Assembly: GCF_901709675.1 (NCBI RefSeq)
Contig: NC_051095.1
Location: forward strand, 4,961,956-5,025,955
Length of the DNA: 64,000 nt
Direction: 5' to 3'
DNA from: Syngnathus acus
Lineage: Eukaryota; Chordata; Actinopteri; Syngnathiformes; Syngnathidae
In this document: positions 11,101 through 26,100 of the stretch, piece by piece
Position numbering within the stretch: the first letter of the stretch is position 1
How the letters are laid out: each line of letters begins with the position of its first letter
Notes under the pieces: generated by a model
Seen by the model: the letters and a program-made list of their open reading frames with translations, nothing else
Databases searched by the model: none
What the model was told of the DNA's origin: nothing
Translations under genes and position numbers: made by a program

Positions 11101-14100
11101 CTTTGATAAGTTCACTGGCAAAAAAATCTGCGATGAGAAATCCCCAAACAAAAAGCTAAAAGTCATCGTCAGAAAACTCTACTAGATATTTGAGTAGGAG
11201 TCTAGTTTAGTCCAGTTAGCCTCATGTGGACCGGCTAAAAATACAATAAGAAAATACTTCGTTAATAAAACATCAATAGCCAAATGATTCCAGAAGACTT
11301 TTTTTTGTGGGTCAACTCCTTATAGACTTGCCTACCAAATTTCATGCTGTCTTTAGAAAATGGCTTCAGGGGATACATAAAAAAATCTTCATGGTAGGCA
11401 TCCGTCATAAGTAGACCACAAATTTGTTTTTTACATTGCTAAAGGAAACTCAGACAGCAGAATCTTTGGAAAGTCAGTAACTTGTACATCAGAAAGTCAA
11501 AATACAATCACCTCTTCTACCACCAGAAAAAGTTCGGTTTTACTTTTTTTGCATTCTATAAGTATTAGAACATGGGTTGGTTTCACTAACAACACTGGTT
11601 TCTTAGCCAAAAGCGGAGGAAATTAGCATATTTCTTTAATGAGATGTCACGCAGAAGTTTCTTTTGTGACTCCTCAAAACATAAAACAACAAAATTGTCA
11701 CAAAAAATAATATACATAAGAAATATTTATACCATACGTACTCCATTGGGGCGTCAAATGCTTGTACAGTGGTTTACAAATTTGAACGTCAGACAAGCTG
11801 GATGACAAGATGACTATATTTGTCGGTGGCAATAAATGGTTGGATTCCAACGAATCGGTAGTAAAATTGTCTAATTGCTTTTAAGACCCTGCTGCCTTTC
11901 CGTAAAAAGGTTTTTAAAAATCATATGTCTACACATGGCGTACCCCAAATAATGCTTGATCGACTTCATCAATAAACAGCTCTGCCCCGCCCATCTTCAT
12001 CAGTGGCTGGCATTTTCTCCTTATTTCTCCTGGACACGCTCTCGAGAGTTTCAAGAGTGGCCTCTGCCGCTCTCCTGTGAGACCTAATTATGCCAGGCTA
12101 TTTTCTGAGCGAGCGTGCATGTCGATATCGCACAGCGGGAGAGCTCTCCGTCACCCCGTGCCGCATTCTTATTCATGAGTCTTAATTCCGTCAATGGCCT
12201 TCGCGACCACTGGACCGTGGTTGTTCTTCGCTGCGGTCGAGAAAAAAAGTGCTGGTCGTGGCATAAAGGGACGCAACTTGTTGGCCCCCCCCCCACTCCC
12301 TGTTTGCTTTGGACATGTTGAAGATTGCTGCCTTAACGCATATTGTGTCCTTTTAGAGTGCTGACGGGGTATGGTAGATGGGGGAGGGGTGTTCTTCTGA
12401 TTTATCTTACCTTGAAAAAAGATCGTGTGGAATATACAGACATCCCCGAACCTAACAGATCTTACTTTCAAGGATTATTGTTTTGACTTTTCCTTGAAAA
12501 TGAATACGCGATGAAGCCAGCAGGTCCCAAGGTTGTTGTTTTTTTGGCATGCTACCTCTACGCCGTGATTTGAAAATGCAGTGACGTGCTCGTTGATGCG
12601 GAACACGATGTTACCAGATGTGATGCTTATACAACCTAATAGCGGCAGCTCAAAATAAATTGGGGAAAAAAAATGACGCGTGGCTGTCGGATGTTTTTTT
12701 GATGATGAAGGATACCGGGGGAGAGAGTGGAGGTGGCGGGTGAGGATTGTGTGGACCAGAGAGAGGCTTGAAGCCCAGATCAAAGATGCTTCATCTGAAT
12801 CCAGCGCTTCCTGCTCTTTATGCCTGCTGAGGCCGCCGCCCCCGCTGTCGCCATCGCAATCAGCCTGTCACCTTGAAAACTTGATGGAATTTGTTCTTCC
12901 TCAGACTCGAATCTTGGTCCATTTGATTATTTCTTAGAAGCGGTGTCTTGATCTGTATTACAACCCGCAAAGTTGTGAGACAGAGTTAGGACACTTGCAT
13001 TTCCAGTTTTTTTTTTTTTCTAATGATGGGTCATAAGAAAGAGAGTGCAGAGAAAAAGACGAACCACATCGGGTCTAATACTTCTGCATTAAGTGCTCAA
13101 CTGGAGCAGACGGAATTGATAAAAGTTATAATGTCAGCCAAATAAGATCAAAATAAGTTTGTAACTTTTTTTTTTAATTTTTAAGTCTCTTGACCCCAAA
13201 TTGCCACCAGATAGCACCAAAAACTAAATATTTTTCCTGCAAATATTGATTGCTGAATCGAAAAAAAAATTGCAGTTTGCTGCAGTATAGCGCCAACTAC
13301 TGTTGAGGAGGATTTTTTTGTGAGTATCGATGGCTGGTGTCGAAAGATACCTTAAAACGTGGCCAATACTCAGCTTTGTAGGTACAAATTACCGTTAAAG
13401 TCAAATTAATTATATCTGTCATATTGTTTTTATTTTTTTTATTAATCCCGTCTGTGCATTGCTTTTGTAATCCTGGACCCGCCTTCCTGTATTGAACATG
13501 GAGGTCACTCACCACCTCCTTGCTGTCCTTTCATTCGTGAGACGTCCCATCGATTGGGACAAGGCGGGAATATTTGATTGTGGCCGTGTTGAATTTATTT
13601 AGCCAATGAATGGGAGCGGGGGGGGGGGGGTTGCATCCGTCGCTCATGGCTGCTGGAGATAGAGCGGATTGTTATTGTAGCCACCTTCATCCCTTTTGTA
13701 CGTGTGCGGTAATTAGTGGCTTAACACCCTCCCGCAAGCTAAGCTTCTGTGCGCTTCGTGATGCGTTTCGGGGAGCTTGCGAAGACGCCGCAGCGCTTTG
13801 AGCGCAGACCCCCAAGATGGACACGGGGAGTTTCCATGGTGACCGTGGCTGGAGATGAAGGATCGGTGCTTAAAGGCAGGGGAGTGAATGTGAAACAGAG
13901 ATTGGACTTGGGTGTGTGTGTGTGTTTGTGTGACTTTGTGATACACTGCGTTTATTGATTTGTGTGTGGATTGTAATGCAGTACAGTGAATGGAGTTCAC
14001 CTCCATCTGCCCCAAATGGATTTTAGCGCCAGTTTTGGTGGTGTTCCATGCTCGCTATTCTTAACAATGATAACCTTGCAGGATTTTTCCTGGCTCAAAT

Positions 14101-17100
14101 TGAGACAAAGGTACTAATACCATTCTGATCACAACCAACAGGCCAGAGACAAGAAACAATTGAAAACATTCACAGCAAAGGGAAAACAAAAGAGCTTATT
14201 AACCTTCCTAAAAGAACATTTAAGGATGTTTAAAACCAATATATTTAAAAACAAACAAACAAATAAATAAATAGTAGATTTCTGTGATCGCTAAGAGACC
14301 ATAGAGTGGATTTGATTTAAAAATGACTAAAAGACCGTAATCAAAATAGTATCGAAAAAAAAAAAGCGACGTTTTCATTTGGATTTGGACCCGGATCTGG
14401 AGACCCCAGAGCTCTGCTTGGTTTAAAGCACCGGCAAGGTACAGACGTTTATACTGAAAGAAGCAGCCAGCCCGACTGATGTCACTCAGAGGCCCCGCCC
14501 CTTAAAGACACATACAACATTACATGCAAGTCCAGCCAACTTTCCGTTGCGTTTCGGTCACCGGATGTACTGGTACAGTTCTTCGCCTGGCATGTCGAAT
14601 TATCAATTCTTTTTTCAATATGTGTCACCTTAATATTCATCTCACTGCGGTTGTTGTAAAAATATGGCTGCCCACTAAAGCCGCCCCATCCCCCTCCTCC
14701 CCCCGGAATGAGATTAAAATGGGCCTACGGACCGGCGAATCCCAAGGGGCCCTTCTTGGCTTTGGAAGATAAATCAAGCATCAGCAGCCAGATAGGGAGC
14801 GACGTGGTTTGTTGGCAAGAATAGAAAAATTCATCGCGGAAATCGTAAATCATTAGATGGGCAGGCCCCAGCGAATAAGCCTCAGCCGCCAAACAAATCG
14901 ATTGCGCATTCCGCTGCCTCCTTCCTGTGCAGGTGCTCCCTAGAGTTTGGATTTACATGCACATAACGGGGAAGTCGCAGTCCCGACGAAGGATTCAAAT
15001 GAGGCGGATCCCATGCATATTAGATCCAGCGGGTTGTTCTTTTGTTTTTGTGGATGGTGAAAAATTGTCATTATGTTGCTGTGAAAGCAAAGTATACACT
15101 ATTTTTGCTCACACGAGAGAAAGAATAGAAGATGGAAACGTAGAGGTTTCTTTTTGGTATTAGTATATTTTTTTTGTCTCATATATTTTTTATTAATACG
15201 TCAATATTTCTGACGAGTGTATTTTGTATATAATATAATATAATAATTAATAATTGTATAATTTTTTTCACAATTTACATATTACCTAACTAGTATATTT
15301 CATTTTATAATTTTCTATTTATCATATTTTTTATTCTAGTCTAACATTATTTGCTTGAATTGTTTTCTAATCATTTAGCAGTTTCTCTGTCTGTAGTTTT
15401 AACCAATATTTTTATACTTTTCCAAACTATAATAATGCCATGAACTTCTACAATACAACTAAGAAAAGCATCTTACAAATAAAAATAAATATTTGAGGCC
15501 CATTGATAGCGATACCAAACGATAGCATGTTAATAGCGACATACGTTGCGCATCAAGTGCTCACGCGCCATTTTTAGTTGTGTTGTTTTATATTTCGTGG
15601 ATGGATATCATGCTACAGTATATTAACTTGTGCCTATTTCAAAGTCCCTCCAGAGGCCCGTGTTCCAATTCTGCAAGCTTATCTCCCGACGCACAAAATT
15701 AGAGAGCAGGATGCAAACATCTTATGAAAGCCACTAATCTGCACCAGTGGTTGAGAAGGATTAGGCTTGTCTACGGTCCAAAAAAAAAAAATACAAACAA
15801 ACAAAATAAAGCAAATCTATAAGACGAGTCGGATTTTGCGGCACGCTGCTTATTCTAAAAATGGTTGCTTTAAACCAAAATGGCTGACTTCGTGTGCATT
15901 TTTTATAGCATTGCATGTAAGAAACTGACATCGTTATTGTTTCTATTATATTTGTACTGCAGTGATGATGTCAGCATGTCTGTGTTTTGGATGTTCTCAA
16001 ATATTTTTAGCTGATCTTTCCTCATTTTTGTATGTAGTATAAAAACTGGCCCCGATGTAAAACTTTTGGAGAAACATCTCCGTAATTGATGCGAACCTTT
16101 TAAAGCCTTGCTGTCAGAGAGTAGCGCAAGAGTTGTACTTGTAACGCTAAGTTGTGTGTCTGTGTGTGTGCGGTGCGCCAGGAGACAGGTGGAATGAGAG
16201 AAGATGGATGCAGCGGCTTGCAGCTGGGAAAGATAATGAATGAAGTAGACCGTGGGTGGCGAAGACCATCACTAAAAGCGTAATGGCTCCCCACAGAGGG
16301 ACGAGGATATTGACCCGTCCGTCACTTTTCTTCCCCTCCGCCCGACCTCCCTCCCTCCTTTTCAAATAAATACAATTCCTCACAAGCATCCGCACGCCGC
16401 AGCGGAGACACAACACAAACAGAAAACCTAAAGAGACAAGCAAGGCTGCTTTTCGTTTACTCGTTTTGAAACGTCAGTTCGACACTTTTGACGGAGGGGC
16501 AAACAAACGTGGCGGGACCACCCGTGCTGTGACAGCAACATCAAACTGTTTGTATGCTGTAAATATAGTTTGGCTGTTGCTTTACGTGTAGCCGCGGTGG
16601 CTATTTATTTTTTTATTATTGTTTTTTATTTTTATTTTTGTATTATTTTTTTATATTTTTATTAAAAATTTTATTTTTATTTTTATTTGAAAAAAATCAA
16701 GGTGATAAACCATTATAAAATTTGTACAAATTTCTATGAGCTCTTCATCTCATTCACTGGTATCCCAGTTACAAAATTAACGTTGACGTCTATAGCCGTC
16801 AATGGTAGTGAACGAGTTAGCGAGTGACATCATACATTTTCCTGCCTAGCCCAATCCGATTACGAATACGCGGCGGGCACCTGAAAAACATTTCTCAAAT
16901 ATTTCAGAAAAAAATAATTTACGATTAAATACAGAAAGGGAAGTTATGTTTAATACTAATTTCATTTCAACATTGTCTGGCTTGTAAATTGGGGCTACTG
17001 TTCAAGAGTTTTTGCTCAAGGGTACTTGCTAGCTGCGCGGGTTGCCGTGGTAACCCGCCAATGACAATGTTAGCAGTCTAATAAGAAGAACCTTGAGATA

Positions 17101-20100
17101 AGTTTGAGTTCCTTACATACAAAAATAAAAAATGAAAGAGCGAACAATTTTTGACATGGTCACAGCAAGGCCATTATGTCATTTCGACTGAGTCATGGAG
17201 TGCACTATTTTTTCTTTTCGTTTTAGTTGCAGGGTTTTGTTAAGAGGCCCAACTTTGGTGTAATTTTAATGTTTTTGTCACGTTGCAGACTACAATCATT
17301 CGTCTGGACCATCCGTGTAAATTTTCTTCGTAATTGTCCCACTCATAATGGATGCACGACCCACTCATGATGAGTCTGCAACGAGCCGTTTGAGAATCAC
17401 TGGTGGAGAGCTGCACTGGGCGATTACAGCGATTACAGTTTGTGCTTACATGCAGCTCTGCTCCTCGGTGCTGCCTTGCCGCTTGTCAGCTGGCGGCCTC
17501 CGCTCTAATCTGCCCGACGACAGAATAGGAACGGTTGGGAAAGCTAGTTGGGTGTGTACATGAAAAAGAGATGGACTGCGGCCAAACCTTGGGGGGATAT
17601 TCAAGATGGCCATGTAATCCGGAGCTGACGCCATATGACGTCAAGCAATGGCGGCGGTACGTTTTCTCCTTTGTGACACTCTTTGTAGTCGATTTAACAC
17701 GACAAAAACTTTTTTTGGTCTCGTTTTTAGAGGTACGCCATGTTTAGAAGAGTCAAGCATTTGTTGTGATACACAAAGTCAAAGTCAAAAGTCAAAGTCT
17801 GCTTTATTGTCAAGTTCTTCACATGCCAAGACACACAAAGACATCGAAATTACGTTCCCACTATCCCACGGTGACAAGACATAGTACACGATACACATAC
17901 AAGTAAACAACACAAAAAAATAAAAACAAGAAGGCACAAACAATGAATAAATAAGAGTGATGAATAAATAATAAATAAACAAATAACATAATAAATAAGA
18001 GGAGCATTTCATTTGAAAGCGACCCGATGCTGACAATTAAAAAAAAAAAGAATATTCCGGTCTATGACAATTAAAAAAAAAAAAAAACATTCCTATCTAT
18101 CCAATTTGTGTCTCGTTAAAAAAAAGAAAAAAAAACACAAAAAAAAACGTAGACAATTAAGGCTAGGTCTCCCGTTCAAAGAGCTAACCGTTTGTTCGTC
18201 ATGACTTCTTTTTAAAAACATTTTGGTGTAGAAAAGCTGCCCAAAGCCAACCAAAAAGAAAACCATTCCGACCAGATCTCATAGTCGGTACCGACTAAAG
18301 CGCTACGGCGGCGGCGATAAAGGGGATTGTGCATGTAGGTCAAGATGAAGGCTTCTGGATTAAAGTGCGCAATCATCCCGTCGGATACACATCATGTTGT
18401 TTAATCCCTCAAGAGGAACTTATTACAAACTGTGATTGCATTTGGTCCCAGCTTAGCAACAACGAGAAAATACGGACATGACATCCCGTCACCGTCGTCT
18501 GAGCTCGATGGCCCTCGGCTTTCATTGGCTTCTGTTTGTCAAAGGTCTAACTGGAGTCCACTCCAGTCCAAATGGGATGTGAGGCCACCACTAACTGTAA
18601 TTGTCTCTCACTCACAATGAGCTTGAGCCCATGTTTACTTGACGGGCATTTACTGCTCGGGAATGAACTCCTCAGGAGGATGGACCGAGGCGAGGCCGAG
18701 GGGCGGGGTGGGGGCGACTCTAGCTTCGCTTCACGGACCCATAAACTGAGACACTTGACCGACCATATCTCATTACTGGCTTGAAATTAGATGGGTTTAC
18801 CCCACCTCCTTTTCTTTTGCACGTCTCTCATCGGTTCGATTGATTAGCGGGCAGCCAATCAATGTTAATTAAGGTGTAGAGAATCCTTTAATTGTGCGCT
18901 ATGAATCATTGTGTCAGACCCGCCTTGACCTTCGCAAGCGGCCGTCACTCGGAAGGGAAATAAATACCGTTCTGTATGTTGCGAGATAATCACGAGCTGC
19001 AAACGAGTATAGATTTGAAAGAGGCCCATCTCGGAGGATTGATACAAACAGAAATGAGCTCGGTTCTGGTTAGGAGGAGGAATTATTGTGAACCTGCAAA
19101 AGATGACAATCTTTCAATTGTACAAATCGTTATTTTGTGAAACAGAAAATCGATTTGGATTTCGATGCTTCCGTTGTCACGCCAATGAGAAAATCGGATT
19201 TGAGACTCTATCAAGAATACCCGACAGATTAACAGGCATCTAGCATTTCTTTTTTTTTTTTTTTTTTATCCAGGCTCGATTGCGATGCGACGAACATTGG
19301 AATCATATGACTTTATCTGGTGCTTATTGTTTTGTGTTTCAGATGCAATAACCGGACACAGTGCGCCGTGGTGGCCGGACCAGACGTATTTCCAGACCCC
19401 TGCCCGGGAACTTATAAATATCTGGAAGTCCAATATGAATGTGTGCCATACAGTATGTATTCTCTCATTTCCTCTGCACAACGGGAAGTTTTAATGAGCT
19501 TGCAATCGTGTCGTACGTTATCACCATGGAAGCGGAAATGGTTACCCACAGATATTCTCTTCAGTTTTGCTTCTTCCCTTGCTGTTATCAGAAACATTTG
19601 CTAATTTTTATATCCACTGGAGGTCAGAAATATACATGTACCTTGTTTTCATCTCAGCGACGGTTCTGAACAAAGAAAAATGATCTGCTCCGTTTTGATT
19701 TACCAACGGAGTTTTGTGCTTTTGTTTTGAACCCGTGTCGGTTGCGTATTGCCTCCCTAGTGCACTTTCCAGATTAGTAAGACTCCCTTCCGACTAAAGT
19801 GATGTGACCACCCTTTACGAAGCCTCGTAAACATGTCCGACGGACGGCACCTGTCCGCCCCTCTCACATTGACTTCCCCCGTCTATTCTCCTCCAGCCTT
19901 ATTAAAAAGCTTAACGTTCGCCGAAGCTACTCCTCCCCAAGGCCGAGCCCTGGAAGAGGTCAACGCTTCTGCGAGTGACCCCCTCAGTGTTCTCGCTCAG
20001 CCATAATGAAGTTCTAACATCTCCTCAGTGGGCCTTCAAATCTGCTAACACGCTACGGATGGAAAATGTCGGCCTTTCGCAACCTTGCTCCGCTGTGGAT

Positions 20101-23100
20101 TTCTAAGCTGCCTCGTTCATGTTACGACAAATCGCCATACGCAATAGAGCATCGCCATAACTATTGGATGAGAGAAAGCTCCGCCCCTATTTTCACAGAC
20201 ACGCCTATAATTAATTCACAGTTGTCCAATTCAGTTGCGTTCGGCCTTGTTTCCGTGTCCATCCTGTTCTTGTCTGACAAAACCTGAAATCAGGAGTCTG
20301 ACGTTAAATCACAATCAACTTTTCTATTTTTTTTCCCCTGACTTCATTATTTCCAACTAATGAGTTTTTAATCCATTTTGATAATAATAATAATAATAAA
20401 ATATAATAATAATACTAACCACCTAGTAGCTCTCCAGTGCAATAAGAAGAGCGTAGTGGGTTGGCACGGGCGAGACGGCACCTGCTACCATTTGCTAGCC
20501 TTCTGTGCTGGCAGGTGAAAGCACAAAATTGATTTCCCCGCACATGGAGATCGCTTGCAATGCAGCCGGGGCTCTAACGCGACGGGATTTGCTCAGCTGA
20601 TGATTCGGTAGTCACACCTTTGCCAAATGCGGAATCGTACGTGACACAGGAGGGGGACACAGGTGGTCTTTCTCCTTGCTTATTTGTAACCCCTTTCTTG
20701 TGTTTGGAAGACAAACATCGTAAACGCGCCTTTTCATTCAGTGTGAAGAATCTTTTCTCTGCTTCAGCTCGAGTTGCTTTTTTTGTTTCACGGGCAGAGT
20801 ACAGCTCGGACCTAAAATCTGCATTCACATTGTTTAAGCGGCAGTTCTCAAATGAACTCGGATTAATTGTACTTTTGCCAAAAAATGGAATGTTAAATGG
20901 AGTGCACTTATATAGCGCTTTGTACGCCATGTGTTTTCCAAAGCGTTTTACCAAACCTCGAAATTTACCAAAACTGTACACGTCAATCTACGAAAAGGTT
21001 TTGCTTTTGGGTTTAAAATAACTTTAACCTCCAGGATTCCTCATCGCACACTGACCAACAGCAGAATCCAGAGTGTTTTTTAGCTTTTGGTAAAGTTTAA
21101 AATCGATCCGTTCTAGCTTGCGCTAAGCTAACCTATAAGGGTGTGCCTCTTTGGTACAACGTCCAAGTTTGCAAACATCCTCTGTGTTAGGATGGCGTCA
21201 GAAGCCAACAGCAAAGTAACGGCATTTGTTTTCACTGCATATCCATTCAGGATACCACCGATTTGTGCCCAGCCCGAGAGTACAGTTTTTTTGTCGGTAA
21301 AAAATGTTTTCAATGCTTGTCTATTTTAGTAGTTTAAATATATCCCATATTATGATGCCAAAGCAATTTGCATTCCTCCACTGAAGCCTTATTGATGTAT
21401 TTGGAATGCAGTTACAGTACGTTTTTTGCTCCGGTTCCCATTACTCCACGCACAAATGCTTTTTTAATTTGGACTGTCCTTGGTTCTGCTTCCCGCCGTC
21501 GTCGGGCTCAGCATGGGCTCCGTAGCTGGGCCACCGCCAAATCGTCAGAGCGGCATTCTGCATTGTCAAGGTTATAAAAGCAGCGGAGTGGAGCCGTCGA
21601 GAAAATACTCGGCCAATGCACAAAAAAATCAGACGAGGGGGGGGCTGAAAGAATAAAACGGTCGCCGAGATGGAGATGAGAAACTAGCATGGATGGCATC
21701 GTCCTCATCCTAAGGCGCATGCTATTCAAAGCCCCGTAATCTGCGTCATTAATTAAAAAGCTGATGGGACGGCGTTAAGGCCTTCGCCACTCCTCGCTTG
21801 GAAGAAAAGAAATATGGCCGCCGTTCCCGCCATGAATCTCTATTAGCCGCTAATGATGCCGCGCTGACGTCTTCGCCGTCATGGGTGCGAAATTGGCTAG
21901 CGTTAATTATTCACCCTGAAATCTGTACTGCGAACGCGACGGGGTTGGTGCTCTCGAGCCCGTTGTATCTCGGGAAGGAAGTAGATACTGAACATTTCCG
22001 TGTGAAATTTTCAGATGCACTTAATTAATTTGACCACCTCAGAATTTGATTGTTCAAGTGTTCAATCGTTTCTTTCTATTTGCACGATTTGCTGTTCTGG
22101 AATAAGGAGCTGAATGGGGAAAATCACAACAGGTACTTGAGCCATGAAGATTTCCAAGGACATCCACCTCGGGATTGAGATTACACAATATGTCGATATT
22201 GCTTTTAATGAGTCACAAGAATACATTTTGTAGAAAAAGTTTTCATTTTAAGATATTACTGTAATTTTTCCTTCAAAAAAGTGTCTCTCGTAACATTTTC
22301 CCCAGTTATTTAAAGCCCCGCTTTTTCATTAGTTTGAAATGCAACTTGTGGCTTTGAAAATGTGCGCAAATGGCGTGAAATGACTTCCTTTTTTTTTTTT
22401 TTTTTGCTCGTTTGTTCCGCTGTAACAAAGTGCTTTTTTTTTGGATGACTGTTGATGATCACTTCATTAATCTTTGTCCCTGTCTTCTCTCTTTCTCTCC
22501 CCTTTAATGCCGACATGAAGAAGTGGAGCAAAAAGGTAACTAAATGCTAACAATTGTCTTTTTTTTTTCTTTTTTTTCTACCTCTTCACTTCTGGGTGAA
22601 TTTTGTGATTTGATGACATTGGATTTCACCCGCATTATATTATATTCTATTAATTTATTTATTTTTTAATTTTCTTATTGAATTAATTGCATATTTGGGC
22701 TTTCATACTCTGTCATTTTTGTATTTATTAAGAAAATTCCATTCATTGGGCGAATCCCTCTTCAGTTTATCCAAGCTCAGCCTTATCAGCTGCATACTAT
22801 TAAAGCTATAGCTATATAAGGGTGATCAATAGCTTGTCCAATAAACTGTCAGCATTTTTTGATTATAGCCCTAACATGATGATGGCTATAACCTTCAGGG
22901 ACCGGCTAATCAATAGAGGAGACAGATCATAGTCGCCATATTCATACCTTATCAGCAGAAACGGCTTGAAAGAAGTGCAGCGCGGGTAAACAAGAGTCCA
23001 ATGAATGGCATCATTGCGTGCTATGCTTCCACATTTCTTTTGCAGTGTGTGTCTTAAAGGGCCATCGACTCATGTTCGAAGCAGTCGCAAATGTTAGCTT

Positions 23101-26100
23101 CTGGTTCGGACCAAATCTGTAGGACGAGTTGGAAATGGCAAATTAGCCTAGCATGTTGCTACGCTGTGGCTAGAGCCCTGTCAGAAATCTATGTAGCCTC
23201 AGTAAAGCTCCTCCAGCATATTTGTTTTCGACAGTCAATCGTGCCTGAAAATAACAGACTCCCTGTGTTTTACCAAATCTAATTTGAGTACCGTATTTTC
23301 CGGACTCTAAGGCGCACCGGACTATAAGGCGCACCATTAATGCATCATGTCAGATTTTTAATCCAAATCAAATCATTCTCCATTTTATCTTTTTTATTAC
23401 AACTTCAGACACAACAAATTACTTTATAATCACAAAATAATGATCCATAGTCTTTTTGATTCATGATTCATAGTCTTCAGCGGGCCACTTATGATTGATT
23501 TCATGACACAATGCTTCGAGCCAGTTTAAATTTAGGAATTTGGTCCATATATAAGGCGCACCGGACTATAAGGCGCACTGTCGGCTATTGAGAAAATTTT
23601 AGGTGTTTAGGTGCGCCTTATAGTCCGGAAAATACGGTAAATATGGTTTGGAATTTGGGAAAGCCATCAAAATGTTGATTGAACACTTGGATCTTCATTA
23701 GCTTTAGCAAACGAGATGACGATTCAGTTGGAACCCAGATCCAGTCGTCCATCAGTGCACATGATAGTTTAACTGGTGTCATTATAAGAGGCGACTCTCA
23801 CCTGGAGCCAAAAAGTTGTGGAATCATAAAAAACGGACGGATGGTTGGGCAAATGCTTGACCGTTACCTGCCAATGTAACTCTGTACTTGTTTTTCCCCA
23901 TTTTTGGCTCCTCAGTATTCCTGTGCCCAGGGCTTCTGCGTAGGGTATACCAGAGCGAGCACCTCTTCGAATCGGACCACCAGTCTGGAGCGTGGTGCAA
24001 GGACCCCCTCCTAGCCTCGGATAAGATCTACTACATGCCCTGGACGCCCTACCGCACGGACACGTTGACCGAATACTCCTCCAAGGAGGACTTTGTCGCC
24101 GGCAGGCCGACGACGACCTATAAGCTCCCGCATCGCGTGGACGGCACGGGCTTCGTGGTGTACGACGGCGCGCTTTTCTTCAATAAGGAGCGCACGCGCA
24201 ACATCGTCAAGTTCGACCTGCGGACTCGTATCAAGAGCGGCGAGACCATCATCATCAACGCCAACTATCACGACACCTCGCCGTACCGCTGGGGCGGGAA
24301 ATCCGACATCGACCTGGCGGTGGACGAGAACGGCTTGTGGGTGATCTATGCCACCGAGCAGAACAACGGCCGCATGGTCATCAGCCAGCTCAACCCGTAC
24401 ACGTTGCGCGTCGAGGGCACGTGGGACACGGCGTACGATAAGCGCTCGGCGTCCAACGCCTTCATGATCTGCGGAGTCCTCTACGTGGTCAAGTCGGTGT
24501 ACGAGGACGACGATAACGAAGCCACGGGGAACAAGATCGACTACATCTACAGCACGGAGCTGAGCAAAGACGGCTTCCTCGATATTCCGTTTCCCAACTC
24601 GTATCAGTACATCGCTGCCGTGGATTATAATCCCAGAGACAATCTGCTTTACGTTTGGAACAATTATCACGTGGTCAAGTACTCTCTAGACTTCGGCATG
24701 CTGGACAACCGACTTGGTAAGTTGACTTTTCATATTTTGTCACACTGAAAAGCTTGAGGAGCGACTCTCCACACTTGACTTTATTTGCAGGAACACTTCA
24801 GTTAGTGCTGCCGTTTTGGTTTGCCACAGGGTTAAGATTCAAGTTCAGCATCTTTGTGAACAGTACTGCCATGATGCTAACAAAAAAGGATTTTGTTGTT
24901 GCAACTTTCTGTTTGGCAGTTTTTATGCCAAATGCCCTTCTTGACCCAACCCTTCCATTTTTCATCAGGGCTTTGGACTCACTTTAAGTACCTAAACCCT
25001 AATCCCGAACCTCTTCTGTAGACTGACTGACTGAAGAAAAGATGAACTTGAGTGGATTATAATTGTTGTTTTTGCACACAGAAACCACATCCCATATTTC
25101 GGACACCCTGCACGGATGTCATTGTTAGTATTCCAATGATGTAATTGGCACGTTGGCATAGCCATGCACAAAAAACACCATCTTGAAGGAATGGCTCGTA
25201 AACAGAACAGTAGGTCTTTTTTTTAAATATTCTCCACTCCTGGGTGTGAAGTCGCTACCTGCTGATTTGGAGCTCCATCCGAAATATTTTCTTCCTCCCC
25301 CAGATGTATGGCGTCCCGCTGCGGTAATCAATTCATATATTCCGTGACCGCGCTAACCGCGTTTGCTTTGGCCGACACACATCCAAGCCATAATATAATT
25401 TGTTGTGCTTAATAAGAGGGAGCTTGTGTGTTTCTCCTTTTTATTGGATACGAGTTGCTGTGCAAAATCGGCCGCCCTCCAGACAAGAGGCATGAATAGC
25501 GGTAGTAAAACGTCAGTGCTCGTGGACAGATGGAGCACAAATTGAAATGCGGGGCTCACAAAAAAAAAAAAGGCAGAGTACATGAAAAAAGCCCTCCAGT
25601 GTAATAAAGCAGCTGTTGGATCATCTTCCTGACCATGCATGTAAACGTCACATTTTCTTGCAGAGAACAAAAACGTAATCAGCGAGACATTTTTGTTGTA
25701 TTTGGCATCGATTTGAGGGAGGTGTTGATTTTCTGACGCACCTTGCACTGGTTCGAGGATGTGTTCACAACTTTAGCTACTTGGTTGTCATCCCCAAGAC
25801 CTGAACTTTACCCTAACTGTCATCCAAACCTATAGTCTAACCAAACCCAAACCTGATTTTAAGACCAAACAAAAATCCTAACCCCGAGTTTAACCTCAAA
25901 CTGAATCCACCTCTGTCTCCGTAGACTGGACTGGTACTATTCAAGGAAAGATTCTCCCTAACCTTTAGATATGACAATTAATTAATTAAATAATCAATTC
26001 ATTTAAAGGGGGGAAATTATTTATTTATTTATTTATTAATATAATGAATTAATTTATTCATCATAGCACATTTAAAGCCTGGGATCTACCCGGTAACTCG

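Larger units (their letters stand above)
10480..19342. other. Intron 2
   Basis: 8,863 bp, the longest intron in the window. It holds a 33-bp direct repeat (10687 and 10807), a G13 run (13618-13630), long A/T-rich patches (15150-15330, 16600-16700), a short MITE-like palindrome (16750-16817), an X-box-like motif (17039-17056), and a retroelement-like tail (17776-18000). No coding exon is seen. Confidence 0.8.

Noticed and set aside
20574-21021. Overlapping open frames of about 133-135 codons on both strands
   Set aside because: They span a LINE-tail-like fragment and have no recognisable domain; both strands open together argues for chance.
24093-24344. Ser/Arg/Thr-rich open frame on the + strand in another frame
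   Set aside because: Frame-shifted shadow of the olfactomedin exon, with no start or splice support.
24011-24670. Open frame of 219 codons on the minus strand
   Set aside because: It is the antisense shadow of the olfactomedin exon. The GC3 bias of the real exon removes stops from the opposite strand; the product (Val/Asp/Arg-rich) resembles no protein.
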